The notes: generated from the sequence alone by a model not told the origin. 41,078 nucleotides of DNA from CAZQQN01 sp964549595 (GCA_964549595.1 CAZJWK010000015.1:1-41078), one strand, 5' to 3'. Counted from the first letter of the stretch, positions 7,061-16,293 are shown. Numbers and translations are program-made.

Positions 7061-7648
7061 TTAATAATAGGAAGTTATTTGATGTTTTTCCATATAGCGC
7101 TTAAGGTTGTTCAGGGCATATCGCATCCTTCCTAATGCCGTATTAATACTCACATTGGTAAGGTTTGCAATTTCCTTAAAACTCAACCCGGCATAATGCC
7201 TGTAAACAAGCACTTCCTTTTGTTTTTCCGGTAATTTTTGAATCAAATCCCGTACCTGCATTTCAGTTTGATCCCGGATAATTTCTTCCTCCCGGTTTTC
7301 ATCTTCCTTGACATCGAGATTTTCCAAAATATCTTTTCCTTCTTCATCGGTAATGGTCGGCACTTTATTTGTTTTTCGGAAATGATCGATTACCAAATTC
7401 CGGGCAATCCTCATAACCCATGGCAAAAATTTCCCTTGCTCTTGATATTTACCTTTTTTAAGGGTATTAATGACCTTCATAAAGGTCTCCTGGAAAATAT
7501 CTTCAGCCAGGTACTCGTCTTTAACCAAAAAGTAAATGGTTGTGTAAATTTGCGATTTATGCCGATTAATCAGCATTCGCAAACAATCCTCATTGCCATT
7601 AAGGTATTGGTCAATAAGGTCCTGATCAGAAATAACTTCCTTGCGCAT
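7061..7648 (-). CDS. RNA polymerase ECF-type sigma-70 factor
   Basis: A 195-residue alternative sigma factor with both core domains. Region 2 spans residues ~20-90 (INRHKSQIYTTIYFLVKDEYLAEDIFQETFMKVIN, then LPWVMRIARNLVIDHFRK). Region 4 spans ~130-185 (LPEKQKEVLVYRHYAGLSFKEIANLTNVSINTALGRMRYALNNLKRYM). Between them is a long acidic linker rich in E and D. It directs RNA polymerase to a specific, unknown promoter set. The ATG at 7648 is preceded after two bases by one arm of an 11-bp perfect inverted repeat. The small acidic protein downstream may be its regulator. It is divergent from uvrA. Confidence 0.93.
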   Translation of the reverse strand: MRKEVISDQDLIDQYLNGNEDCLRMLINRHKSQIYTTIYFLVKDEYLAEDIFQETFMKVINTLKKGKYQEQGKFLPWVMRIARNLVIDHFRKTNKVPTITDEEGKDILENLDVKEDENREEEIIRDQTEMQVRDLIQKLPEKQKEVLVYRHYAGLSFKEIANLTNVSINTALGRMRYALNNLKRYMEKHQITSYY

Positions 7649-7650
7649 AA

Positions 7651-7703
7651 CTCTACAATTTTAGGAGGTTCAACAAGCATTTTAATCACTTTAAATTGTA
7701 GAG
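7651..7703 (-). repeat. 11-bp perfect inverted repeat in the ECF sigma leader
   Basis: CTCTACAATTT (7651-7661) and AAATTGTAGAG (7693-7703) are perfect inverted copies separated by 31 bp. In the sigma transcript the proximal arm would end two bases before the AUG. It could act as an operator with two half-sites or as an RNA hairpin covering the ribosome-binding region. The spacer in sense orientation contains CCTCC. Confidence 0.6.
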
Positions 7704-7825
7704 ATTTTCCTTATGGCAATGGGTTTTTTGGTTAGACAATCACTTGGGTTAATAAAAAACTTTTTGTAAATATAATCATTTATTAAAAAAAACCAAATCT
7801 TCTCAAAAAAAATTTTACCATTCTA

Positions 7826-10717
7826 ATGCAGGAGTACAACTTAGAATCCCTGGATCACCGGAATTATAGCCTACTAAAAAATGTGAGGCAAAACAACCTG
7901 AAAGGCATTGACTTAGCCATTCCCCATAACCATTTTATTGTGGTTACCGGGGTATCCGGATCTGGCAAATCTTCACTGGCATTTGACACCCTCTATGCGG
8001 AAGGCCAAAGAAGGTACATAGAAAGCCTCTCGGCTTATATTCGTCAGTTCCTTGGCAAAATAAACAAGCCTGATGTAGATTATATCAAAGGATTAGCCCC
8101 TGCCATAGCGATTAAACAAAAGGTAAATACTGCTAATCCCCGTTCTACAGTAGGGACATTTTCCGAGATTTACGATTACTTTAAGCTATTATTCGCCCGA
8201 ATAGGGAAAACCATTTCGCCCATTAGCGGCCAAGAAGTGAAAAGACATACTGTACGAGATATGCTTGATTTTATTCATAGGCAGCCTGAAGGGGCCAAAT
8301 ACCAAGTGATAGCCCCAATCGTCAAGCCAGAGGAAAGAAGTTGGAAAGATGAGTTTTCCGTCATCCTCCAGAAAGGTTTGAGCCGGATTCTGATAGGCGA
8401 ACAAGTCCTTAAGACGGAGACTTTGGTTGACTTTTTTCAGGGCAATGGTCACCTGGAAAAGCAAACTGAAGAAAAGATCAGAGACCACGAGTACCTCGCT
8501 AACCATTCAGCCCTCATTATAGACCGGTTGACAGTAAAAAAAGAATATGATGAGCACCTGGAGACACGAATAGCAGATTCCCTGCAAACCGCTTTGTATG
8601 AGGGTCAGGGAACTTGCACGCTTGAATTTTATGATGAAAATAAAAACCCTGTAAGGCATGATTTTAATAACCGCTTTGAATTAGACGGGATGAAATTTGA
8701 AGAACCTTCCGTTAATTTATTCACCTTTAACAGCCCATACGGTGCTTGCCCCACTTGCGAAGGTTTTGGCCAAACCATTGGTATAGATGAAGAAAAAGTC
8801 ATACCGGATAAATCCCTTTCCATTTATGAAAATGCTGTGGCATGCTGGAAAGGAGACAAAATGAGTCAATGGAAAAAAGAATTTATTAGAAGGGCTAAGC
8901 AGTACGATTTTCCGGTTCATGAACCTTATCAAAACCTGTCCGATCAACAGAAAAACTTCCTTTGGCATGGAAATGAAAATGTTTCCGGTATTTACGACTT
9001 TTTTGATTACCTTGAGCGGAAATCCTACAAGATCCAGTACCGCGTTTTAATGGCCCGTTACAAGGGAAAAACAGCTTGTCCGACTTGTCAAGGAAAAAGG
9101 CTGAGAAAAGAAGCCCAATATGTCAAAGTAGGAGGTTACGCCGTAACAGACTTGGTAACCTTGCCTATAGCAGAAGTCAAAACGTTTTTCGACAACCTGA
9201 ACCTCCGGGAAGATGATGCCCAAATTGCCAAAAGGCTTCTGACAGAAATTAGCCTCAGGACTCAGCTTTTATGCGATGTGGGTTTGGGCTATCTCACGCT
9301 TAATAGGGCAGCCAACACCCTTTCAGGTGGCGAAACCCAACGTATCCAATTGGTTACATCGCTGGGCAGCAATTTAACAGGCTCACTTTATATCCTGGAT
9401 GAACCAAGTGTGGGACTCCATCCAAGGGATAATGCCCGGCTGGTAAAAGTGCTTAAAAACCTGCAATCCCTTGGTAATACGGTCATTGTGGTAGAACATG
9501 ATGAGGAGATCATCAATGCAGCGGATCAGGTGATTGATATTGGCCCTCATGCCGGGAATAATGGTGGCGAGCTGGTATTTCAGGGAACCCTTGAAGCCCT
9601 TAAAGCTTACGGAACATCTTACACAGCTGATTATTTGAATGGTAAACGGCATATTCCCCTTCCGGATCCCCGTAGAAAGCCGACTGACTTTATAGAAGTG
9701 GAAGGGGCCAATAAGCATAACCTTAAAAACCTGGATGTGCAAATCCCTTTGAATGCAATCTCAGTTGTTACCGGCGTAAGTGGTTCGGGCAAATCCACTT
9801 TGGTAGGAAATGTGCTACAACCCAGCCTGGAAACCTTAAAAGATAAAGGCAAGCCCGAACCGTATAACTGCCAACACATAAAGATCCCTAAAAATGGCAT
9901 TACCCGAGTGGAATATGTTGATCAAAATCCGTTGGGGAAATCCTCCCGTTCAAACCCGGTCACTTACTTGAAAGCCTTTGACCCCATCAGGGAACTATTC
10001 GCTGACCAGCCCTTGGCAAAAATGAGCGGTTTTACTCCGGCTTATTTCTCATTCAATGTGGATGGGGGTAGATGCGATAACTGTAAAGGGGAAGGTTACA
10101 TTACGGTGGAAATGCAATTTATGGCTGATATACACCTGACCTGCGAAGAATGTAACGGAAAACGGTTTAAACCAGATATCCTAAAGGTTACCTATCACGA
10201 GCACAATATTGCTGATGTGCTTGAAATGACCGTCAATGAAGCCCTTAAGTTTTTTCAGGGGCAAAAAGTCATCACACAGCAATTAAAACCCCTATACGAT
10301 GTGGGACTGGGCTACCTTAAGCTCGGGCAACCCTCCATAAATTTAAGTGGGGGAGAAGCCCAGCGGATTAAACTGGCCAGTTTCCTCACTAAACAAACTG
10401 ACAATGCCCCGATCCTTTTCATATTTGATGAACCCACAACAGGCCTGCACTTTCACGACATTCACAACCTTTTACACGCTTTTAATGCCCTGATAGAAAA
10501 TGGCCATACCATCCTCATTGTGGAACATAACCTTGACATTATAAAATCTGCCGACCAGGTTATTGATTTGGGTAAGGAAGGCGGTAAATACGGTGGGCAT
10601 TTAATATTTCAGGGATCCCCGGAAGGCTTGATGAAACAAGCGGATTCCCATACCGGAAATTACTTAAAAGCCAAAATTGAAAATGAAAAAAGCCTGGTGA
10701 ATGCCCAGTCATCATGA
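7826..10717 (+). CDS. uvrA: Excinuclease ABC subunit A
   Basis: A 963-residue full-length UvrA, the damage-recognition ATPase of nucleotide excision repair, which loads UvrB onto lesions. It carries two ABC modules. Walker A motifs GVSGSGKS sit at about residues 42 and 650, and two LSGGE signatures and two DEPS/DEPT Walker B motifs are present. Cysteine pairs are at 308/311 and 418/421 (N-terminal half) and 750/753 and 773/776 (second zinc module, GGRCDNCKGEG ... CEECNGKRF). The UvrB-binding and signature insertions look intact. The ATG at 7826 begins MQEYNLESLDHRN. It is divergent from the ECF sigma gene (177 bp) and convergent with mlaF, whose stop is 7 bp away. No obvious SOS box was recognised upstream. 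Confidence 0.96.
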   Translation: MQEYNLESLDHRNYSLLKNVRQNNLKGIDLAIPHNHFIVVTGVSGSGKSSLAFDTLYAEGQRRYIESLSAYIRQFLGKINKPDVDYIKGLAPAIAIKQKVNTANPRSTVGTFSEIYDYFKLLFARIGKTISPISGQEVKRHTVRDMLDFIHRQPEGAKYQVIAPIVKPEERSWKDEFSVILQKGLSRILIGEQVLKTETLVDFFQGNGHLEKQTEEKIRDHEYLANHSALIIDRLTVKKEYDEHLETRIADSLQTALYEGQGTCTLEFYDENKNPVRHDFNNRFELDGMKFEEPSVNLFTFNSPYGACPTCEGFGQTIGIDEEKVIPDKSLSIYENAVACWKGDKMSQWKKEFIRRAKQYDFPVHEPYQNLSDQQKNFLWHGNENVSGIYDFFDYLERKSYKIQYRVLMARYKGKTACPTCQGKRLRKEAQYVKVGGYAVTDLVTLPIAEVKTFFDNLNLREDDAQIAKRLLTEISLRTQLLCDVGLGYLTLNRAANTLSGGETQRIQLVTSLGSNLTGSLYILDEPSVGLHPRDNARLVKVLKNLQSLGNTVIVVEHDEEIINAADQVIDIGPHAGNNGGELVFQGTLEALKAYGTSYTADYLNGKRHIPLPDPRRKPTDFIEVEGANKHNLKNLDVQIPLNAISVVTGVSGSGKSTLVGNVLQPSLETLKDKGKPEPYNCQHIKIPKNGITRVEYVDQNPLGKSSRSNPVTYLKAFDPIRELFADQPLAKMSGFTPAYFSFNVDGGRCDNCKGEGYITVEMQFMADIHLTCEECNGKRFKPDILKVTYHEHNIADVLEMTVNEALKFFQGQKVITQQLKPLYDVGLGYLKLGQPSINLSGGEAQRIKLASFLTKQTDNAPILFIFDEPTTGLHFHDIHNLLHAFNALIENGHTILIVEHNLDIIKSADQVIDLGKEGGKYGGHLIFQGSPEGLMKQADSHTGNYLKAKIENEKSLVNAQSS

Positions 10718-10724
10718 GAAAACA

Positions 10725-11483
10725 TCATTGGGAAGGGGATGAATGCCTGAAACGAATAAACTCGGAAGAATATACGAATTGACACAGTTCCTCATTGGTA
10801 GATTCTTTAATGTCCTCAGGCACTCCATCCCACCATTTTTCGCCGTTATAGAGGAAAATAACATTATCCCCGATTTCAAAAACGGAGTTCATATCGTGGG
10901 TATTAATAACGGTCGTAATATTAAAATCCAGGGTAATTTCCCGGATCAGGTTATCAATGACAGAGGCTGTTTGAGGATCCAGACCGGAATTGGGTTCATC
11001 CACGAACAAATACTTGGGATTCATTGATATAGCTCGCGCAATACCAACCCTTTTCTTCATTCCCCCGCTTAGTTCCGAAGGATAAAGCTCGTTCACGTTG
11101 CCTAAATTGACCCGTTTTAAGCAGGAATTCACACGCTCTTTTATTTCTTCACTGGATTTATTGGTGAAAACTTCCAAGGCAAATCCCACATTTTCTTCAA
11201 CCGTAAAGGAATCAAACAGAGCTGCTCCCTGAAAAAGCATCCCCATTTCCTGCCGAATGATTTTTTTACGTTCGTAGGTCATATTGGAAAATTCCCTTTC
11301 ATCATAAAAGATAGATCCGGAATCGGGATTATGAAGACCCACAATACATTTCATAAGGACAGTCTTGCCACTACCGCTTGAACCAATGATCATATTGGCT
11401 TTTCCCTCTTCGAAACTGGTATTGATGTCATTGAGCACCACATTTCCTTCAAAAGCTTTATTCAAATGTTCGACTGTTATCAT
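10725..11483 (-). CDS. mlaF: ABC transporter ATP-binding protein, MlaF-like
   Basis: A 252-residue ATPase that would power the Mla-type phospholipid transporter at the inner membrane. Walker A is GSSGSGKTVLMKC, the signature is LSGGMKKRVGIARAI, and Walker B is KYLFVDEPNSGLDPQT followed by the H-loop THDMNS. The DEPNSGLDP Walker B with LSGGMKKRV is typical of MlaF/MceG ATPases. The frame is open upstream into the mlaE end, but the ATG at 11483 (MITVEHLNKAFEG) is the natural start and leaves a 22-bp gap from mlaE. It is the last gene of an mlaE-mlaF unit. Confidence 0.9.
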   Translation of the reverse strand: MITVEHLNKAFEGNVVLNDINTSFEEGKANMIIGSSGSGKTVLMKCIVGLHNPDSGSIFYDEREFSNMTYERKKIIRQEMGMLFQGAALFDSFTVEENVGFALEVFTNKSSEEIKERVNSCLKRVNLGNVNELYPSELSGGMKKRVGIARAISMNPKYLFVDEPNSGLDPQTASVIDNLIREITLDFNITTVINTHDMNSVFEIGDNVIFLYNGEKWWDGVPEDIKESTNEELCQFVYSSEFIRFRHSSPSQ

Positions 11484-11505
11484 AAAGTTTCTTGCTTCAG
11501 CATTC

Positions 11506-12243
11506 TTAAAGGAATAATTGCGCAAGTAAATAATCCAGAAAAAGAATAAACACACAGCTCAACACCACTGCCCTGGTACTGGATTGCCCCACTTCCAATG
11601 CACCACCGTAAGTGTAATAACCTTGGTAAGAAGGAACTGAGGAAAGCACAAAAGCAAAAGTTACCGCTTTAATCAGGGAAAAGACCAATGTAAAAGTTCT
11701 AAAAGTGTTTCTGGTCCCTTCCAGGAATTCCTTCATGGTTAAAATATTAGTGACTTCCCCCGCCAAAATACCTCCGGAAATGGTTAGGAACATAGAGATG
11801 ATCACCAACATGGGAATTACAAACAATGCAGCAACGATTTTTGGAAAGATTAAATACCCTGCGGAATTGATTCCCATCACTTCTAAGGCATCAATTTGTT
11901 CACTGACGCGCATAGTTCCTATTTCGGAAGCGATACTGGACCCTACGCGACCGGCTAAAACCAAGGTGGTAATGGTGGGAGATAATTCCAGAATTGTTGA
12001 ATTGCTTACCACACTCCCTATCACACTATTAGAAAATAAGTTGCTAACCAATTGATAGGAAGTTTGAATAGTAGTCACCGCACCCATGAAAACCGATATT
12101 AATACAACGATACCAAGGGAATTAACACCAATGTTATTCATTTCAGACAATGTCCTTTTCCAGAAAAGACTCCCCTTTTCTGGTTTGGAAAATGCCTTGC
12201 GAAGCAGTAAGATGTACTTACCGAAGTAATAAAAAGGTGCCAT
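11506..12243 (-). CDS. mlaE: MlaE/YrbE family lipid ABC permease
   Basis: A 245-residue membrane protein of the MlaE/YrbE (DUF140) family, full length, with about five to six hydrophobic segments. Diagnostic parts are GVNSLGIVVLISVFMGAVTTIQ, LVLAGRVGSSIASEIGTMRVSEQIDALEVMGI (the most conserved block of the family) and the C-terminal GGALEVGQSSTRAVVLSCVFILFLDYLL. It pairs with the adjacent MlaF ATPase to move phospholipids between inner and outer membranes and maintain outer-membrane lipid asymmetry. The periplasmic lipid-binding subunit MlaD is not next to it in this window. The ATG at 12243 begins MAPFYYFGKYILLL. Confidence 0.92.
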   Translation of the reverse strand: MAPFYYFGKYILLLRKAFSKPEKGSLFWKRTLSEMNNIGVNSLGIVVLISVFMGAVTTIQTSYQLVSNLFSNSVIGSVVSNSTILELSPTITTLVLAGRVGSSIASEIGTMRVSEQIDALEVMGINSAGYLIFPKIVAALFVIPMLVIISMFLTISGGILAGEVTNILTMKEFLEGTRNTFRTFTLVFSLIKAVTFAFVLSSVPSYQGYYTYGGALEVGQSSTRAVVLSCVFILFLDYLLAQLFL

Positions 12244-12702
12244 GAACCACTAACTCTAAAAAATAAAGGGAACTAAAGGTGCGAAGTTAATAGAACAATG
12301 ACAATTTTTATGGATGCACTGTTATTCAAAGCTGTGGAGTAAGCACTTAAGCAATAACCCAAGATTTCTGTAAACCTTTTATTTACCCTTAGTATCCCTT
12401 GAAATAGCCTTTCGTCCCTTAAAAACCGCTAAGGAAACCATCCCTTTTTGATGTTTTTTCAAAATTTTTTTATCATGACTTCCTTTTAGTTCGCCACTCC
12501 GCTGAAAACGACAATTTTGTAAAGGCTGGTTATGAAAAAGGAAATCGCTGCATGAACAATTCAAAACTTCTAATTATTGTTAAAAACGAACAAAGAATGC
12601 AACATTTTAGAATTCAGAGCCGTCTTTATTAATAAAGGGTTTCTGAAAATAAAATTTTAACCCGAAATTTGCTAAGCCATAATAGGTTAACATGATTAAC
12701 AT
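12244..12702. other. Intergenic region between mlaE and ispG
   Basis: About 460 bp between divergent genes, so promoters for both must lie here. I saw no exact TTTG/TAnnTTTG pair. A 61-codon minus-strand frame (12379-12564) starts with TTG, has a stop just upstream and resembles nothing I know; I do not annotate it. Just before ispG, TTAACAT is repeated directly (12687-12693 and 12696-12702), and a four-codon mini-ORF (ATG at 12692, TGA at 12704-12706) overlaps the ispG start codon. Confidence 0.5.
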
Positions 12703-14703
12703 ATGATTGATGTTAGGGAATACTTGAAAAGTTTCAATTTTTGCGATACGCTTTTTCAGTATAAAAGAAGGAGTACTCGTGAAGTAGATATAGGTGGCGT
12801 TCCGGTAGGCGGCAACAATCCCATTAGGATTCAATCCATGACCATTTCAAATACGCGCGATACGGAAGCTACCGTAGAAGAGGTGATTGAATTAGCAGAT
12901 GCCGGGTGCGACTACGTCAGGATTACAGCGCCCAGTAAAAAAGAAGCTGAAAACCTGCAAAACATTAAAGATCAAGTTAGAAAAAGGGGCTATTCCATAC
13001 CGTTGATTGCCGATATCCACTTCACCCCTAATGCAGCAGAAATAGCGGCCGAAATCGTAGAAAAGGTGAGGATTAATCCCGGCAATTATGCAGACAAAAA
13101 AAGGTTTCAGGTCTTTGAATTTTCTGATGAGGAATATCAGGCCGAATTGGAAAGGATTCGTGAAAAATTCACCCCGTTGGTTAAGGCTTGCAAAGCCAAT
13201 GGCACAGCAATGCGGATTGGCACCAATCATGGTTCCCTTTCTGACCGGATTATGAATCGCTATGGAGACACGCCCGAGGGCATGGTTGAATCAGCGATGG
13301 AATTTTTACGAATTTGTGAAGACAATGACTTTTATGATATCGTGCTCTCCATGAAAGCGAGCAACCCTAAAGTCATGGTAGAGGCCTATCGAATGTTGGT
13401 TGCCAAGATGAGTGAAGAGGATATGCATTATCCGCTTCACTTGGGGGTTACGGAAGCCGGGGACGGCGAAGAGGCAAGGATAAAATCAGCCACAGGGATC
13501 GGCACTTTGCTGGAAGACGGGTTGGGAGATACCATCCGGGTTTCCCTCACTGAAAATTCCGTTTACGAACCTGAAGTAGGCCGCAAGTTGGCTGAAAGGT
13601 ACCATTCAAGGGTTAACCATCCGCCAATCCACCACATTCTTGACCATAACGTTGGCCTGGATAATAAATCCCCGGCATACAATCCCTTTAGCTTTGAGCC
13701 GAGGGCAAGCAGAAAAATCTTGAATATCGGGGAAAATGAAGCCAAAAGGGTCATCGCTGATTTCAGTCAGAAAGATCAACTACGGCCCTTATCATTAAAA
13801 GCGGTAGACTACCATTATGAACCAGCCTCCCAAAGCTGGAAACCAGGCGAACATGCCTGTGATTTCCTATACCTGGGATCCCGGGAAATTCCTTTCCAAC
13901 CTCCTGAAAACCTGGGTTTAATTTACGATTACCCACTCTGGAACGATTTAGGAAATCCTTTTAATACTTATCCCCTGTTTAATAAAACGGATTATTTAAA
14001 TAAAAAGCATCAGAATCCTGATCTGAATTTTCTGTACACCTCAGTGGAAGAACTTGATGCGGATTTTATAAAGACCTTGGAAGAAGATCCAACGGTCACA
14101 TTGGTACTGGAATCGCAAAATCCTCACAATTATCCCGAACTGCGAAAGACCTTTATTGACCTGGAACGCTTGCGTATTGATACGCCAGTCATCATCAAAA
14201 ACACCTACCATCAACCGGATTCGGAACAATTCATTTTAAATGCAGCCACAGATATTGGGGGGCTTTTGATTGACGGATTCGGCGATGGCCTCTGGACCAA
14301 CTACCATAACCCAGAAGCAGAAAATCCGATTAATTCCATTCGTCTGGCAAACCGTACTAATTTTGGTATTTTACAAGCTACTGGTGCACGGATCTCTAAA
14401 ACAGAATTCATAGCTTGCCCATCATGCGGCCGTACCCAGTTTGATTTACAAGAGACCACTGCGATGGTAAGGGAAAAAACCAGCCATTTGAAAGGGGTCA
14501 AAATTGCTGTTATGGGTTGCATTGTGAATGGCCCGGGTGAAATGGCTGACGCAGATTATGGTTACGTGGGGACTGGCCGGGGTAAAGTGGCACTTTACCG
14601 CGGTAAAGAGATTGTGAAAAAAAACCTGGAAAGCCAGGAAGCTTTGGATGAATTGATCAATTTAATTAAAGCGGATGGAAAATGGGTTGAAGCTTCGGCC
14701 TAA
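12703..14703 (+). CDS. ispG: 4-hydroxy-3-methylbut-2-en-1-yl diphosphate synthase (long IspG/GcpE)
   Basis: A 666-residue IspG, the [4Fe-4S] enzyme of the MEP isoprenoid pathway that reductively converts MEcPP to HMBPP. The N-terminal TIM-barrel begins with TREVDIGGVPVGGNNPIRIQ and contains IADIHFTPNAAE, KVRINPGNYAD and MRIGTNHGSLSDRIM. A large middle domain of roughly 260 residues (about 300-560) is absent from the ~370-residue E. coli form; this three-domain form is known from plants, Chlamydiae and Bacteroidota. Cluster ligands are C572, C575 and C606, with E613 in CIVNGPGEMADADYG as the fourth ligand/catalytic glutamate. Upstream sequence contains a direct repeat and a mini-ORF touching the start. 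Confidence 0.96.
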   Translation: MIDVREYLKSFNFCDTLFQYKRRSTREVDIGGVPVGGNNPIRIQSMTISNTRDTEATVEEVIELADAGCDYVRITAPSKKEAENLQNIKDQVRKRGYSIPLIADIHFTPNAAEIAAEIVEKVRINPGNYADKKRFQVFEFSDEEYQAELERIREKFTPLVKACKANGTAMRIGTNHGSLSDRIMNRYGDTPEGMVESAMEFLRICEDNDFYDIVLSMKASNPKVMVEAYRMLVAKMSEEDMHYPLHLGVTEAGDGEEARIKSATGIGTLLEDGLGDTIRVSLTENSVYEPEVGRKLAERYHSRVNHPPIHHILDHNVGLDNKSPAYNPFSFEPRASRKILNIGENEAKRVIADFSQKDQLRPLSLKAVDYHYEPASQSWKPGEHACDFLYLGSREIPFQPPENLGLIYDYPLWNDLGNPFNTYPLFNKTDYLNKKHQNPDLNFLYTSVEELDADFIKTLEEDPTVTLVLESQNPHNYPELRKTFIDLERLRIDTPVIIKNTYHQPDSEQFILNAATDIGGLLIDGFGDGLWTNYHNPEAENPINSIRLANRTNFGILQATGARISKTEFIACPSCGRTQFDLQETTAMVREKTSHLKGVKIAVMGCIVNGPGEMADADYGYVGTGRGKVALYRGKEIVKKNLESQEALDELINLIKADGKWVEASA

Positions 14704-14774
14704 AAGAATAGGTCTTCCAGATGACAATTTTTGTGTCCTTTGAATAAAAGGAAACTTAAATAGTTAATAAATTG

Positions 14775-14782
14775 TAAATTTG
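14775..14782 (+). promoter_or_regulatory. Candidate -7 element for the T9SS cargo gene
   Basis: TAAATTTG matches TAnnTTTG exactly, 39 bp before the ATG at 14822. A TTTG at 14739-14742 is too far away (32 bp) to be a normal -33. Confidence 0.4.
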
Positions 14783-14821
14783 AACCGATTAATGTTAAAA
14801 AGCTTTTAAATCTTATTGATT

Positions 14822-16207
14822 ATGAAAAACCTATTCGTCTTTACACTTATTTGTTTATTGAGTTTTGGGGCATTAGCACAGCTACCTAACTCCCAGCAGC
14901 AAAATCAACCTGTAAAACCTTCTGATGCCGACCAATTAAAGCAACAAAACTGGGTTTCTCCCGGGAATGGAAAATTGAAGGGGAAAACAGGTAAAAAGCC
15001 TGTTTACGAACGTTACTTCAACTACTACAGTGCTTTTGACTCACTGGGTATTGCTAATACTGCCCAACAAGGGACAGGTTACACAAATATCCACTTTGAT
15101 TCTTTAATGGTTATTCCCCAAGATGGTGATGGTTTCGGCAATGGAGCCCATTCCGTAGGCATGGTATTACATCCTACTTCAAGCATTTTTAATGACTTGC
15201 ATAGCGCCAACGGACCCAATCGTGAATACAAAGGATATACGAATTGGACACTTGATTCTGTGGCTTTTCCTTACGCCTACACCCGCCCAATAGATACATT
15301 GCCCAATGGAGACGAAGTGGTTGATACCTTAACCATTCAAATTTACCGTGAACGACTAAACGATGGATCAGCAACAAGCATGATCACTAACTTCTTTTGG
15401 ACCGGGCCATTGCCGGAAGATACCGTAAATTTTGCAATGCCCACTATAAATAGAAGTGAAAGGAAGGGAAATGCGGCTATTGAGGAAATTACGGTTTTAC
15501 TTAATTCAGAGGACACAGCTGCTGCCAATCCAAGATTCATTACGGAAGAAGTAGGAGAGAGTGCCAGTAACCGTGTTGGACAAGAAATAATAATGGCTAC
15601 AACGGTAACCTTCAAACCCGGACACCCTTACAGCAATACTGATACAATTGTGGATTTTAGCGGTCAAAACCCTGTTTATAAAAGTAACTCTTTCCGGCTA
15701 CTAAGGTACGTTGACCAATCAGGTTTTAAAATGAAATCCTACAACAATGGTTTAACATTACTAACCCAGCAGGTTTATTACCCGGACTCATTCTCGCAAA
15801 ACAATCCTTTCGGCACTTCATACTTTGCGCGGAATAATCCGGTCAATCAACAAGGTGGCACCTCTTCCATGATTTTTTACGAATTCTTTTTTCACCTGAC
15901 AGCCACCAATACATCTGTCCCTGAGGCATCGAAAAAACCCTTAAAAATTGGTTCGGTTTATCCGAACCCGGCACCAGCCAATAGTGAGGTTACTGTCAAT
16001 TTAAACTTGGAAAGTCCTCAAAAATTAAACATGAGCTTATATAATTCCATTGGTCAATCAGTCAAAACCCTTGGTAAGCAAAACTTATCCAAAGGGCAAC
16101 ATCAATTAAATATAAGCACCAATGACCTTGATCCCGGTGTTTATTTCCTTAATTTAAGTTCCGAAGGAACAGTTCAAGAAACCAAAAAATTGAATGTGGT
16201 TAAATAA
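14822..16207 (+). CDS. Secreted protein with T9SS type A sorting domain
   Basis: A 461-residue protein with a signal peptide (MKNLFVFTLICLLSFGALAQ) and a Q/N/P-rich linker, then a ~330-residue body I do not recognise. The last ~80 residues are a type A C-terminal sorting domain (IGSVYPNPAPANSEVTVNL ... LSLYNSIGQ-like core, LDPGVYFLNLSSEG, LNVVK). It should be exported to the cell surface by the type IX secretion system. The body is rich in D, N, T and S with paired 'DTL/VDTLTIQIY' strands, suggesting a beta-rich extracellular fold; no catalytic motif is evident. The start is the ATG at 14822; the upstream in-frame TTG at 14816 is unlikely. A strong terminator follows within 30 bp, so it is monocistronic. 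Confidence 0.87.
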   Translation: MKNLFVFTLICLLSFGALAQLPNSQQQNQPVKPSDADQLKQQNWVSPGNGKLKGKTGKKPVYERYFNYYSAFDSLGIANTAQQGTGYTNIHFDSLMVIPQDGDGFGNGAHSVGMVLHPTSSIFNDLHSANGPNREYKGYTNWTLDSVAFPYAYTRPIDTLPNGDEVVDTLTIQIYRERLNDGSATSMITNFFWTGPLPEDTVNFAMPTINRSERKGNAAIEEITVLLNSEDTAAANPRFITEEVGESASNRVGQEIIMATTVTFKPGHPYSNTDTIVDFSGQNPVYKSNSFRLLRYVDQSGFKMKSYNNGLTLLTQQVYYPDSFSQNNPFGTSYFARNNPVNQQGGTSSMIFYEFFFHLTATNTSVPEASKKPLKIGSVYPNPAPANSEVTVNLNLESPQKLNMSLYNSIGQSVKTLGKQNLSKGQHQLNISTNDLDPGVYFLNLSSEGTVQETKKLNVVK

Positions 16208-16234
16208 CCTTTAACTTAAAGGAGAAATATCACT

Positions 16235-16262
16235 AAAGCCCCCATTTTTGGGGGCTTTTTTG
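16235..16262 (+). terminator. Rho-independent terminator
   Basis: The GC-rich stem GCCCCC/GGGGGC (16238-16243, 16250-16255), extendable with A-T pairs, closes a 6-nt loop and is followed by a T run. It lies 27 bp after the T9SS cargo gene stop. Confidence 0.9.
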
Positions 16263-16293
16263 TTGCTACCCAATTCTGATTTTCAGCAGACTT

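Noticed and set aside
11484..11555. N-terminal extension of MlaF overlapping mlaE
   Set aside because: It would overlap the end of mlaE and adds a hydrophobic stretch not found in ABC ATPases; the ATG at 11483 begins right at the first strand of the domain.
12379..12564. A 61-codon minus-strand open frame between mlaE and ispG
   Set aside because: It starts with TTG, has a stop codon three codons upstream, shows no domain I recognise, and lies where promoters for the two divergent genes are expected.
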